A DNA stretch of 64,000 nucleotides from Owenia fusiformis (lineage: Eukaryota; Annelida; Polychaeta; Sabellida; Oweniidae): the NCBI GenBank assembly GCA_903813345.2, contig CAIIXF020000006.1, positions 9,412,989-9,476,988 of the forward strand, given 5' to 3'. Below the pieces are notes generated by a model that was not told where the DNA came from, did not search any database, and worked only from the letters and a program-made list of their open reading frames with translations. Both the position numbers and the translations under genes were made by a program. Of this stretch, positions 11,206 through 25,000 are shown piece by piece (the stretch's first letter is position 1; every line of letters starts with the position of its first letter).

Positions 11206-13885
11206 TATCCAAGCTTCTTGGATGAGGTTTTGCACAACTGGAAATTAATACATGTCCAAACTTCCAAAAGAGGTTCAAGCAAGCTTCATTTAAGATCTTA
11301 GGACATCAAAATTTTAAAACCTTCTGTAGAAATCAAAATGTAATGTGGCTAGCCAAACAGGATTCCTGGTAGCTGAACACTGAAATCTATTGGCTTTGTT
11401 CAGGAAGATAAAATATGTAGACAAGTTGAGATGTGAAAACATATAAGTCTGATATAAGCAACAATAATAGCATCCTTTTGTGCGTCATTGTTACGTCTTT
11501 TGTAAGATAGGAGAGGTTTTTCTGAGTCAACCCATATGATGGAAGGGGCAGCAAGATGGTAAGAAATTGACAATAATTAAATGTCACAATTTTGATTTTA
11601 ATTAATGATATTTATAACAAAAAAGTATGATTGGCATTGCTTTTTTCCTGAAAGTTATTCACCTTTACACAAAGTCAAGAAAATCAACAATTTCCGCTGC
11701 GTTGATTGGCTATATGCAAATGATTGAAATTGATGATGTCAATGATAGAAAGTTTTGGGGAATTAGTACAGCCAGTATATGAATATTTTGACTTAACTTG
11801 ATAAAAACGACTATATTTGCCCAATGCAGTAATTATTTTTAATCAAATATGAAATATGGATGGGGCACTTTCATCCCAAATCTTAAATAATTTGATTTAA
11901 TCAATTTTCTTTACAGAACTAATGTCTATTAAGACTTAAAATTCTCTGTTCGGTCTCAAATATCCCATGCGATTGTAAACAAAAAAAAAGGTAAATGGTG
12001 AAGTTATACAAGCAACTCGATTGAATTATCTGGTCGTGGTACTATTATGGTTTTATGTCATAGGATAAAATCCCTTCACAAACTCACCACAACTGCCATC
12101 GCGCAAAACATACAATAATTTGTTATTCAGGATCCCATCGACCCTACAGTTCACATAAGCAAAATATTTTCAAAAGCATAAAGATATTATATGGTAACTA
12201 AATTGAGTTTCTTTCACTTTGAACATTTTTCAAGTTGCCATTTCAGTAAAATGTACAATCGGGTTTCTTGGTAAATACAATTAATTATTAGGTCTAGTGA
12301 AATAACCCCGGATGGGCTTATTAAGAAGAAAATATTTCCAAGGCCAAATTCTTGTTATAATATTCATGAGCCGACTTTATGGAAAGGTGAATACATAATG
12401 AATTGAATCTTTATTTAATTTATACCTGATCTCAATCAAAAGTATGTAATTTCCTCTGCAGACAATATTGAATAAAGTCCTGGTAATCATCACATTTTCT
12501 TCTAAAAGGTTCAATTTCTTGTAGATCCACCAGATAATTTTTCCGATAATTAGTCTAAAAGATTGCCAAAAGCAAATTAACTGTGTTTTTGGACGTGAAG
12601 AAGTCCCTGGGGATTTTCTTCGATAAACATTCCAGCGTTATATTGATTTGTTGCCCCTGAAGTATGATTTAAGATGTTCCACCTTCATTCCACCCGTTTC
12701 AATTAACAGTACTTCCTTGTAGAATAATCTTAGATGGGCAGAAAATTAAATCTGAAAATGTTACCCTGTACATGTGGTGATTTCATTAGTAGCATGCAAC
12801 AGGCAATTTTCACCATTTTTTCTCCCCAAACCACTTGTTGTTTTGAGGAATATGTGAGCAGGTACATTATAAAACCTTCAGGTCTGCTCTACCGAGTGTT
12901 TTTTGGATACAGAAGTCAAAAGAGTATGTTCAAAGAAAAGTTGTTTGAGGAATGATGAAGACCCATATTGTTTGGAACATTATTTTACTCTGCAAGCATA
13001 TTTTTATTTAATTTAATTATTTTTCATTTCCTTTATCTGTAGCTCTGTGTCAGATTGGTCCGCTCAACAATAATAATAATCTATAATACAAAACTCAGTT
13101 AATCCATGGATTTGGAGGAGACATTGGCAGATTCAGTTGTCTTGGATCTGGGTTCCAATCCTTTTTGATTGAGTTTTGTATGATACTTATTGCTTGCTTG
13201 TGAAAGTGACTGACATATTGTCTGGAATTTAGAAACTGCCATATCGTAGTAAAACCTCAGTTCTTTTATGTTTTGGAGAAAATTAGTTTTTTCATCTTAT
13301 GCTATAATATTTTAATTTCCAAGAGACTTGACTTTTCCCCCAGGAGACAATGGTCATGAAAAATGTGTCTTTATTTCTACAAAATGGGACTAAATAACCT
13401 ACCAATATTCCATCTCTAGACAAAGACAACTTATATGTAAATGCAACATCCAACAAACAAATTGTTCTTTTTTACTGCCATTATAGATTTCATTGAACCA
13501 TTTATTCAATTACTGTAAATAAAAGCGTAAATCTGTTTTGTATCACTTGATTTATCTTTTTGTGATTTCTGAAGCTTATCAATTATTATTCAAACCAGAC
13601 CTTGTATTTGTAGGGCTTGCTTTATAGATAAGGAAGGCAGTTAAAGGCAGCTATAGAATAATATTCATGCCTGATTGCACACAATCATTCTGATGACGCA
13701 CATCATTGAATGAACACAGATTCTTCCATGTTCTTTTTTAGCAGGGACTTTCAATAGACTAGAGATAAAATATTGAGGATGACGAAAAGACATAAACCAG
13801 ATCTTAAGGTATAACTTCGTGAAATGGCTGCTATTGACTGATCATCAACTTCACAAAATAGGTTTCTATTGGCTGATGGTTCAAT
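11206..13885. other. Non-coding, presumed GPSM2 intron
   Basis: No exon of the missing GPSM2 N-terminus (helices with LGNAYFYL- or SGNLGNTL-like sequence) was found in any plus-strand frame. The open frame at 12734-12955 has no recognisable motif and is likely chance. Confidence 0.45.
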
Positions 13886-13915
13886 CTTTTATTTATTTAT
13901 TTATTTATTTATTGG
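13886..13915. repeat. (ATTT)n microsatellite
   Basis: About seven uninterrupted copies of a four-base unit. Confidence 0.9.
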
Positions 13916-13957
13916 GTTATACACAGGCCAGATTTCATGTTACCACCACCAAAAAGA

Positions 13958-14105
13958 AGTGACATATTGTTAGTTGTGACATTTTATTGACTATTGTAAG
14001 GTGTGACATAGTGATAGCCATCGTCAGCATTGGCATCTGTGACAAATGGTTATATGTATGTTTTTACTATCAGGTTGTAACATTTTGTCATGTCACATAA
14101 CCTTG
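13958..14105. repeat. Diverged dispersed repeat, copy 3
   Basis: agaagtgacatattgttag at the start and caggttgtaacattttgtca near the end match copies 1 and 2. It also has an internal partial duplication of the gtgacat part. A weaker fourth relative may lie at about 15700-15825. Confidence 0.45.
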
Positions 14106-15888
14106 TCTCATTCCGGTTTAGTAGATTCCTAAGTACAAGAGTTACTTTCTTCAAGAGATAATGCAACTCTCCAGTCAGCATCACTAAAAGATGCTTTCGT
14201 GAATCTGAATATACCAGGAGTGTTATATATGCTTTGTATGTCTCTTTTTACTTTAGTTTTTCAATTATCCACAAAAAGTTTTCATATACTGTAAATCAAG
14301 GCCAGTTAGAATCCTAGAATGATCTCAGGAAACAATAGGAAAAAATGAAGCAGTTATATTTGATGAAGGTTTTTTGAAAGATTTGTTGAATCATATGGTA
14401 ATAGGAATTGGCAGGTGTTTATATAAAAATTTAACATGATATTGAATGGAAAAATAGAAAATAAAAGGTGTTTAGATGTGTTCATATTGGGTGGTCTTCC
14501 CATTCAGAGGCTTCAAACTAGAGAATTTATTTGTAATCATACATAATATAACCAATTTGGTTCATTTTCACTTCTGTATCAGACTTGGCAGTATAATGCT
14601 TCAACTAAAAGGTTTAATCTTTGAAATATCACACTGACAGGTCAAAATAACATCTATACCTCGGGATCAATTCCAATTTCGACGCCAATGTATGTTTCTG
14701 ATGTCAGGTGCTATAACCAAACTCCGTTTTTTTAGACATCCAATTTACTTTAGGTCACAAAGTCCCAGGGAAGAGGCGAATTTTATAGACCAATAAATCA
14801 AGTTTATGTACCAGGGAGATAAGTCAGGTTCGAAAGATACTAAAAGAATGATCAGTTTTCACCACGGCTCTGATACTTATTACTTCAGGTTGAATATCTC
14901 ATGTAGGCGCATGAACTAATTATTTATGATTTGGATCTATGTGGAAATCAGAACTCTTTACTTAATTACTCAAAACACTATTTTAGTAATATATAACAAT
15001 ATAACAAAATCAAATACATATACAATTCAATTAATTGTGCTTAATAGATTTGTCAGATAAATGCTTTACGCTAAGGAGATGTACTATTCTATAAAATATT
15101 TGTAATTGTATACTTTCAATTGATTTGTTTGAGAATACACCAGCAGACAGTGATAGATCCCAGCATGTAGTTCAAGTGAATTATCAGATCTGACATTTTC
15201 CCTAATCTTATTTATTTGATGTCACCACAGATAAATATACATTGTAAAAGTGCAACACAGATATCAATATTATTTAGCCATTATGTCCCTATCATTGAAT
15301 ATATGCCTGATGTCTGACGTCAATATAGCCTGAGCTAGCTGCAGCTAGAGACTACAGGAGACAGGGCAATATACCCTCATATTTTCAATCATGTGATCGA
15401 TTCTTATCCAATGAGAAAGCGAGAAACATTCCAATGATATAATAAATATATACATCTAGAGAAATTACATTTATATTTGCCAACAATATTCAGACAGATG
15501 AAAACTGCCATTATAGCTATGTACATACATTTCATAAACTTATGCAAAAGGAAAGAGATTGATCTGGTTATAAGTTTGCTTATTTGATGATACCCATTTG
15601 TCTGTCTGTTCTCGTCAACAATATTCAGACAGATGAAAATTGTAATTTATCCGAAGTAATGCTCATATTTATTTTATGGATTCAATGTTATAGCCACCAT
15701 CTTTTATTTAGTATTGACAAGCTATAGCATTGGCATTTGACATCCGCATATTTAAGAAATTGTTAAACCTTTGCAATTACTTGACAGGCAGTAAAATTTT
15801 GTCATGGTAATGTCTAATTGTGTAATTGTATGTACAATAATATTGCCCTTTTATTCTACTACATAGTATTATTTCTTGTATGTTCTAG
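14106..15888. other. Non-coding, intron preceding first GPSM2 exon in window
   Basis: Two short direct copies of caacaatattcagacagatg (near 15480 and 15615). The 3' end is a usable splice acceptor, with a T-rich tract ending in tgttctag at 15881-15888. Confidence 0.5.
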
Positions 15889-16031
15889 GTAGAGGAAGCC
15901 CGAGCACTCTATAACTTAGGAAATGTTTACCACGCTAAAGGCAAACATTTAGGAAGAAATGGCAACCAAGATCCTGGGAAGTTCCCTGCTGAAGTCAGTG
16001 ATCTTTTACTGAAAGCTGTTGAATATTATGA
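15889..16031 (+). CDS. GPSM2 exon a (TPR)
   Basis: Encodes VEEARALYNLGNVYHAKGKH up to a Tyr-Tyr pair. This carries the signature GNVYHAKGK and the longer loop typical of LGN at this TPR. 143 nt, starts in phase 0, ends two bases into a GAA codon. Donor gtgagt at 16032. Confidence 0.97.
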
Positions 16032-19000
16032 GTGAGTAGATTTTAATTATATTTAATTGATATATATCAGATACTGCTGTATTCAGCATAGAAACAACAA
16101 TCCATATCCATTTGAAAATATAAGAATTATTTTTTAAGGACTTTGTAGAAAAGCTATTAATAGTCACTTGGAAATTTACAGAATCATAGAATTTGGTAGT
16201 CTCATGAAATAAACTAAGTTAGGTCATTGTTTTATTATGATTTGGCAGTTCAAAATTCTAGGCATTTTGCAAGGAATATTTGGGAGGACATTACAAATTG
16301 TTGAATTTTATTTTTATTTATTGACTCACATAGTGAATCACCCACTCGCCAGTCCATCTGTCTGTCATAAATTTTGAAAAATTATCATTTTTCTGAACTA
16401 ATGAACTAATTTTTATCGCAATTTCAAAAAGTGCTACATTAACCATTTTAGCCCATCGAATGGTGTCATTTTCTTTCACTACCTCCAATCTATATTGGCA
16501 ACTCAGACTAAATACATTGGCTCACTATACAAGTTGGATCTCATAATTTACAGCTATGTATTTGTCAATGTGGCTTACTCACTGTGACTTGTTAATACCT
16601 CACAAACAGCAAATAATCAGATAAATCATTTCTTCAATTTAGAGTAGGATTACACTGAGCTCCTCAACCTTGAAGCATCTCTAGTATTACTGCATCAGTT
16701 GAGAATTGAATTGCAGCTAATTTTGAATCTCAAATACCATCCTGTTGAGAACTTGAAAATCATCATATTTGGAAAATCATCATACTTAGCATTTATAGAC
16801 ATTTCTTAGTTACTGAGAATGGAATCATTAAATCATAACTGTTATTGTGTCATTCAGTCTTAAGATTCATATATGGATTACAGTAAAACCTTTAAAATAG
16901 AACACTCCAAAGCTTTATTATACATCGTTTGATGATGTCCTCGTGGTGGTGTCTGTTGTCATGGTATTGAAGTTGTCTATGATGATGCTGTCTATTGTCA
17001 GGGTGTTGTCAGGGTGTTGTCTATGGTCATGGTGTAATGCTATTATCATGATGTTTCCTGTTGTAATGATATTGTCTATTACCAGGGTGTTGTCTATTCT
17101 ACTGGTGCTGTCTTTTTCCAAGGTGTCGCCTATTGTGATGGTGTCATGTATAATCATGATGTTGTCTATTGTTGTGGTGTTGTCTATTGTCATGGTGTCA
17201 AATATACAATCATGATTTTGTCTATTGTCATGGTGTTGTTTTTTTATTATCATGGCACTGTCTCTTGTCATGGTATTTTATAGGTTCACAATGTTGTTCA
17301 TTGCCATCATTCATAGAAGTTTACAGCGCAGAAGCCAGTTTTATCTAGACAAGCTGCTATCACATTTTGCTATAAAAGTATTGTTCATGATCACCCTGGG
17401 ACAGATGAGATTTTCAACATGGCTTCAAGCAGATATTTATGAGCTCTTAACTCCCAATTCTCGGTTATATTGTCGTAATCAGCAGTGATTTATGATGAAC
17501 TTTGATTTTCATTGTTTTTTCAATTTTGGTATCGCTGAAAATAAATGTTGTATATAATATATGTGTAACATAAACAAGCTTGTTATATTATAAATGTGAC
17601 ATGTCAGTTTATATGTATATTTGTTAGAAAGTCATAAAAAAGGTGTATTGGTAAACTATTCACATAAAAGACTTGGTCCATTACTAATGGCAAACACTGA
17701 ATAGCAAGGGATCTTAATAAATTATGAAATGTATCATAAAGTATTCTGTGATATGTTTTACAGGGTGAGCCAAAAAAATGTAACCCAAACAAATGTTAAT
17801 AACTCCGTCTTCCAGCATGGATTTGAACTCAAATTTTGCACAATAAAACATTGTTCAATGCTCCAAATGCAGAAAATCACCCAATGTGAATCTCCAAACT
17901 TTTATTTTTGGGTCCATTTCAAAGATATTGTCCGCATTCTAGATGCATGGGCATAGTGAGAGGAGGTTTGTGGACTCCATGTGAACTCCCCATTCTAAAT
18001 ACAAAACAAACACCCGGCCGGTAATTTTGTGAAAGATCAACAAACCGAAGGCCAGAAAAGAACCCCACTCTCAGAAAGATGACTATTTTCTACACTAGCT
18101 ATTTGATGAGGGTGCATATTGTATTCTGTGATTTGAGTGGTTTGTTGAAACTGTTTCTGTCTTGCAAACCTGCCCATCCTCTCTCTTCGCCTTGAACCCC
18201 CCTCTCGTTAAAAACAGAACCCCCAGGCAGGGGAAAAATTGAACCCCTTTATAAATCATGGCTGCTCCCTTGAGGTAGCATCAGAGTATTGAAACATAGA
18301 TAAGAAGGATGATTAGAGCCATTACACATGATATCTGTGAGCATCTAGTCACCTGGTGTTATTTAATTAGCCTCCAGAGATGAGACCGGCATTTTGAGGA
18401 TTTTTGTAAAATAACCATAAAATCGTGGCCATTGAGATAGACCAAAGAAACTTGATAGAATGAAAAAAACATTGAACAAGATTCAATTGTGCCAAATATG
18501 ATTTTAAACTCATACTGGATGACTGAGTTATTCACATTTGTTTGGGTTACATTATTTTGGCTCACCTTGTATCAAAGCTTGAAATAGCAGGTTTCTAATA
18601 GATCTCAGGATTTAGTTTATTTTAAAGAATTAGATATTGCATTTCTTTCAAGGAGAAAACATTGTAGGTTTTGCTCTAGATGTTTAGATTATTTTTATTA
18701 TCTAACCTACCTTACTTCTTTTTTAATCATCATTAACTGTTAAATAGTTATTAAACAGCCTCGATGTGTGATATTACACTCTAAATGTTAATAATAAATT
18801 TCATTTTTCCCACTTATTTAATTTTCATAAAATAGAACTCTATACTTATCTTTAATCCACCTACTTTCCAGACATATACCGTATTCTCTGTAATTAGCGC
18901 CCAGGGCGTTTAGAAAATTGAAAATACATTATTTAGACCATTCTAATAAGCGCCCATGTATGAAAGAAATCAGAAATCCCGAGGAATTTCATGTATGGCA

Positions 19001-22000
19001 ATTTTTCTTGACAAGAATGCATTTTCTTCAACATATTTTTATAATAATATGACAAGTGCTGTTATTGGAGAGAATACGGTAAAGATCGCTTAGACAATAT
19101 TGACAGTGGTTGAAGACCCGTCTATGTCTAATTTATTTCCGGCACGCCCACTTTGTCATTATCGCCGATTACCTTCAATATTTCCACTAGAGACTGCTGG
19201 ATATCGATCTAAAGTTATACATTATTTCTAATTTGATGAGAGATCATCATTATTCGTGCAAAAGTCGTGTAAAAGTCGAGAAACATTAAAAAGAAACCAG
19301 AAAGTTCACGACCTTGACATGCGCAGAACATCTGCGCAGTAGCTTTTGAAATTTCTGAATGCCGATAAAGAACAATTCCTTCATTCATTATGGACTATTT
19401 GGAGACAATATTAGCATGGTATGGTGTGGGAAGCACCCATCGATAGATATGTATCGAGAGGATGCATAGAATTACAAAACGCGTCGTGTTTACAGCAGTT
19501 TTAGGGTAAGTACTCTATTATCGCCCGCTCCTGGATTTTGAGAAATATTTTTTTCCTGATATATTCTTCAATTCTTGTTGATTCCTCGATGTTTCTTGAA
19601 CTTTGTGAAGCGGGTGGGCGCTTATTAGAGAGTGGGCGGTAATTACAGAGAATACGGTACTTCAGATAAATTGATCATTTTATAGTTATTATTATAAATT
19701 ACTATATTTATGCTTATCCTGGAGTCATTGTACTTCTCTATATGGCTCAGATTACACACATCTAATATATTTAAATCAAGATATCATTTTGCATATTTAT
19801 ATAAATGTAAATGGATCCACTCGCAGCTGCAGGATGAAAGCTTTATGTCAAATTAAATTTGCCCAATTAAGAATAGGTATTTAATTTGGACTTGGATTTT
19901 ACTTTGTACCTATGTACTTGAAAACGTATTTGCACCAAGTCCAGTTACAAGATTTTGAATTTTTGTTTGAAATTACCTTGTACCTACTTGCAAATGAATT
20001 TACCCCAGTTAAACCAAACCATACAAATATTTTGGTTGATTACACTTTCATTACAAAGATCTTCAACCATTAAAGTAACTAGATGTTACTGCCCCTTGAA
20101 AGAAATTTGAACAGTTTGTCAGAAGTTCACTTGAGACATGTGAAGATAGCATTTGTTCTTATCGCCATTACGAAATTACATATAATCAGAATTACTGAGA
20201 ATTACTAAGATTATATCTAGAAGTATGGCTTGTATTATGTTATATAAAGATTCAAGTGCCTAATATAGCTCAGACTTTTCTATCTTCTCTCGACTGATGC
20301 TAGATACATGCCAGCGCCAAAACAGTCTTACATAATAATTATGAAGAATTATAACGGAAGCTCTTATTTCTATAAAACATTACAGTATAGAGAACTAATG
20401 GCTGCTCAAAAGTACCTTATATTCATTCTTGATTTCAGAAATGCTGAAAATGCATACTTGCATTTTAAATGCTTTGTGGTCATCATGTTGACCAGAAGTT
20501 GTTTTGCAGAGAGATCCTTCCCATAGAATTTAGTCCCCCTTATACGAATCTTGATTTATCAAAAGAACCCTGTATATTTTTACATTCCATGTTTTGCAGA
20601 GAGAACCTAGCCATAGTACGTAGCCTTGGGGATAGGGCAGCTCAAGGGAGGGCATGTGGTAACCTTGGCAACACACACTATCTCATTGGTAACTTCAACC
20701 AGGCACGAATTTGTCATGAAGAGGTGAGTCTCTATTTTTCTTAAGCAAGGTATCAAATGACCCTTGTCTTCAATTAAAGTATTATTGGCATTAAATTCTG
20801 ATCTGACTAAAAATGTGTTATTCTAGTATTAAAATCTGCCATGTAACATGATCATACTTTCGTAACCATCTGAATAACTTAATTGAGGTGTCATTTTGTA
20901 GGCCCAATATAAAAGCTTACATAAAACAGTCTTCTCTGTTAAATAACTCATTCAGAAATTGAAATTGAAATATATCTGCTATGTATGTCTTACAGAGGTT
21001 GTCCATTGCAAAGGAATTTGGAGATAAATCAGCAGAACGAAGGGCCTACAGTAATCTTGCTAATGCCCACATATTCTTGGGAGAGTTTGAAATTGCAGCT
21101 GAACATTACAAGTAAGATTATATATATATACATATATATGTACATGCCAATATCATTTGTAAGACATTTTTCCATAGCTTTTGATATGGCACAACATATT
21201 ATGAAAAATGTTTTTACTTGAACACATTTCTAGGAAATATTAATTTTTGAATTTAAATGGTGTCAAATTCATGAATATAATTTAACTTTTCAATGTCTTC
21301 CAACCTACTTCCTGGCTACATGCACATCAATTACTCTATTCTGTATATTTCTCTAGGAAAACTCTCCAAATTGCGATACAGCTTGGTGACCGTGCTTTAG
21401 AAGCCCAAGCATGTTACAGCCTTGGCAACACATACACTCTCCTGAGAGACTACCCAAAGGTAAAATATATTGCACTTTGAATAAGGCAAAATCAGATCCA
21501 TAGGGGTGACAAAGTTACAAGCAATATATACAATTGGCCTACCAATCTATTCCTTACAATCTCAAATGCAATATCTCCAAAAAGATTCACGATATTGTAA
21601 AAATTGGTTTATGGATTCAAAGCGCAAAAATGGGGGAAAAATGTTTAAATTCTCCCAAATAATAAGAATGGTAACCATTCTTATAAAAGAAAAATACATT
21701 ATTGTAAAAATCTTTAGTTTTCCTGAAATAAAGTGTGCACTTTGGGGATTTTTAGAAAATAGACATGACAATAAATGACATGAGCCGGAAAAATTCTAAA
21801 ATTGAAACAATTTTTTGTTTGCCTTCCTGCTAGATCTGATTCTCTCTTTAAACAATTATAGATAAAAGGTTAAAATATAATAGATTTTACTTTCCCTGTA
21901 AATCATTTCATCTTTCCATTTTAGGCAATAGAGTATCATTTACGGCATCTCCGTATTGCCCAGGATCTCCGGGACCGTGTAGGGGAGGGGAGGGCATGCT

Positions 22001-25000
22001 GGAGCCTTGGAAATGCTCAAACTGCGCTAGGAAACCACGAGAAGGCCTTACAGTATGCCAACAAACATCTTGAGATCTCTAAAGAGGTAATTATCTTGTT
22101 TACACTGAATCCCATTGACATAATTTTGCAGATTCTGGCAAGATCCTAAAAATCTCCAATGTAGATTTTATGTGCTTATTTGGAAATTTGAATGTTACAT
22201 TGTAGTCTTGCATTAACAAGACTACTTGCATCCCCCACTACTTACATCCAATCAATGATATCTTTAATGTCTGTTTTTATTAGATGGAAATTAGGGTAGA
22301 GTAAATAGTAGATTTTATCTTGTGACAAATACATGTTCATGAATATTTTGATTGTTGGGGTTTGCTACTCCTTGGAGTTGCAGTTGGTCGAATGTATGTT
22401 TGGTGAAAGAAATATCTCTAATTTAAAAAAGTAGGTATAGTTGAGTTCTTGTACAAGGCTGTAATGTACATGTTCATGTTATTAATGGCCCTAGTGGGAA
22501 AGATAAAATTGACAAAGCTAAAGGCTTTTAGCAAAGGTTATGTGGGTGTATAAAATTAGGCAATAAAATTGCAATCCCTTTTGCCTAATTGATTGTATAA
22601 ATTGGAAAGTTCTAAGGTCTTAAAACACAAAAACAAAACCATATTAAAAAGGGTCCACGTAAGAGCCAGAGTCACTGGGAGCCTGGTTGCAGTTTGCACA
22701 CTTTGTATTGAAAATCAACTGATTAAAACTGATAAACCAATAACCATTTGAAGTAAGTTACCAGGTGATGACATTTTCTTGTAATGATAATGCATTGTTT
22801 CCTTATAAACTTCCTCCCATCCCAATACTTTATATGTTCAGGACGGCCACTCCATCATTTTTAAAATGGAATAGACCCTATAAGAAAATGTTTTGTTTAT
22901 AGATCGGAGATGCCACTGGCCAGGCTACGGCCCAGATGAACCTTGCTGACCTAAAGACAGTATTAGGTATAAACTCAAGTGCCAATATCTCAGATGCCAG
23001 TTTTAGCAGGTAAATAATCATCAATTAGATAATGCGTTTATTTATAATTAATTTAATTTATGATTTAATGTTTATCGAAAAGATTATTAACATTCCCATG
23101 ATAAGGAAATACACTTGTTAAATTGCATGGTTGGATAATTTGACTGAGTCTTAAGTATGAGCAGGTCTTCAGCAAGAGTGAATAGCTCAGTAACTAATCA
23201 GCTTATAGCGTACGTGCAGTAAAGCCATACGCTCTAATCATCCAGCTTTGTTTAATGAAGGACCTACTGTAATATATTCCAGTCATCTTGACCTCCTTCG
23301 GGAAGATATTGATGATTAATTAATTCCATCACTTTAAAGACTGTTTACACTCTGAGTAAGTGATGTCAATCAGGGTAATTAGAGATCTCTGTAGCCTGAT
23401 TTTTACTACATGCAAAAAATCATGTTTGCGTGACGTTGTGTTCAATCAAATATTTATCAGATATTGGACAAGAAATATGATAACATTAATATGGTGATTT
23501 TTTGAACGTCTCAAGAATCTGGGAAAATAATTTAATATAACATATTAGGCATATTTATTACATTTTTTTCATTTAGAGTATAGTTATGGCCGTGAGAGTC
23601 GTACATGTAAAATTATTAATATAAAATTAATATAAATAAATATTGAGCCAATTAACACAAAACACAATACCTTGGAAAATAATGGCTAATTTAAGTTAAT
23701 TAGCTACAAGAGTTTACAATTAGACATAACTGTTAATTAGCTCAATTGGATATATTATAATACCATCTCCAACTCATCTTCTTGGGTGAAAATAAATCTC
23801 CAACTGGTGGTGTAAGCTGGGGAAGGAGGTGAGGGAAAAGAATCGAAATGTATAACTTACATTGATGTTAATGGATTTTGTACGCACCTAGGGAGAAACC
23901 CTACAACTACAATCCTATAGATATCTCGTCTGAAGTCTCATCTCGTTCTCTCGAGATCTGAAGCTTGATGTTTCGTTCAGTGTAACTTACCAGAAACATT
24001 TACCTGGGATAACCGGGGAATGGTCTTCTCAGGGCTTGTTCATACCTAAACCTTAACCGACTCTCACATTGCCATAAATGAAATTATTGTCAATAATTTG
24101 AATATATCGCATTGATGCACAGCAAGTAATTAATAATGTTTAGAATTGTATATCACTAAAAGTAATATTTACTCTTAGAGTGATGATTGATTTTGAATGA
24201 TGATAAGAAATATATATATATATTCTGCTTTGTGTTTAGTATTCCAATGGTCATATTCTGCTTTGTGTTTAGTATTTCAATGATTATATTCTGCCTTGTG
24301 TTTAGTATTTCAATGATTATATTCTACTTTGAGCTTAGTATTCTAATGGTCATATGCTACTTTGTGTTTAGTATTCCAATGGTCATATTCTGCTTTGGGT
24401 TTAGTATTTCACTGATTATATTCTGCTCTATGTTCAGCATTTCAATGATTGTATTCTGCTTTGTGTTTAGTATTCCAATTATCATGTTCTGCTTTGTGTT
24501 TAGTATTTCAATGATTGTATTCTGCTTTGTGTTTAGTATTCCAATTACCATGTTCTGCTTTGTGTTTAGTATTTCAATGATTGTATTCTGCTTTGTGTTT
24601 AGTATTCCAATTATCATGTTCTGCTTTGTGTTTAGTATTTCAATGATTATATTCTGCTTTGTGTTTAGTATTCACGTGGTCATATTCTGCTTTGTGTTTA
24701 GTATTTCAATGGTCATATTCTGCTTTGTGTTTAGTATTCCAATGATCATATTCTGCTTTATGATTAGTATTTCACTGATTATATTCTGCTCTATGTTTAG
24801 TTTTTCAATGATTATATTCTGCTTTGTGTTTAGTATTCCAATGATCATATTCTGCTTTGTGTATAGTATTCTGATGGTCATATTCTTCTTTGTGTTTAGT
24901 ATTCCAATGATCATATTCTGCTTTGTGATTAGTATTTCACTGATTATATTCTGCTCTATGTTTAGTATTCCATTTGTCATATTCTGCTTTGTGTTTAGTA

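Noticed and set aside
1-15888. Search for the missing N-terminal GPSM2 TPR exons
   Set aside because: No plus-strand frame with the conserved first TPR motifs was found by eye; they are presumably upstream of the window. A profile search could still find a short diverged exon.
16918-17271. 117-codon minus-strand ORF with TIDNIM repeats
   Set aside because: Translation of the gtgttgtctattgtcatg minisatellite; no splice or start context.
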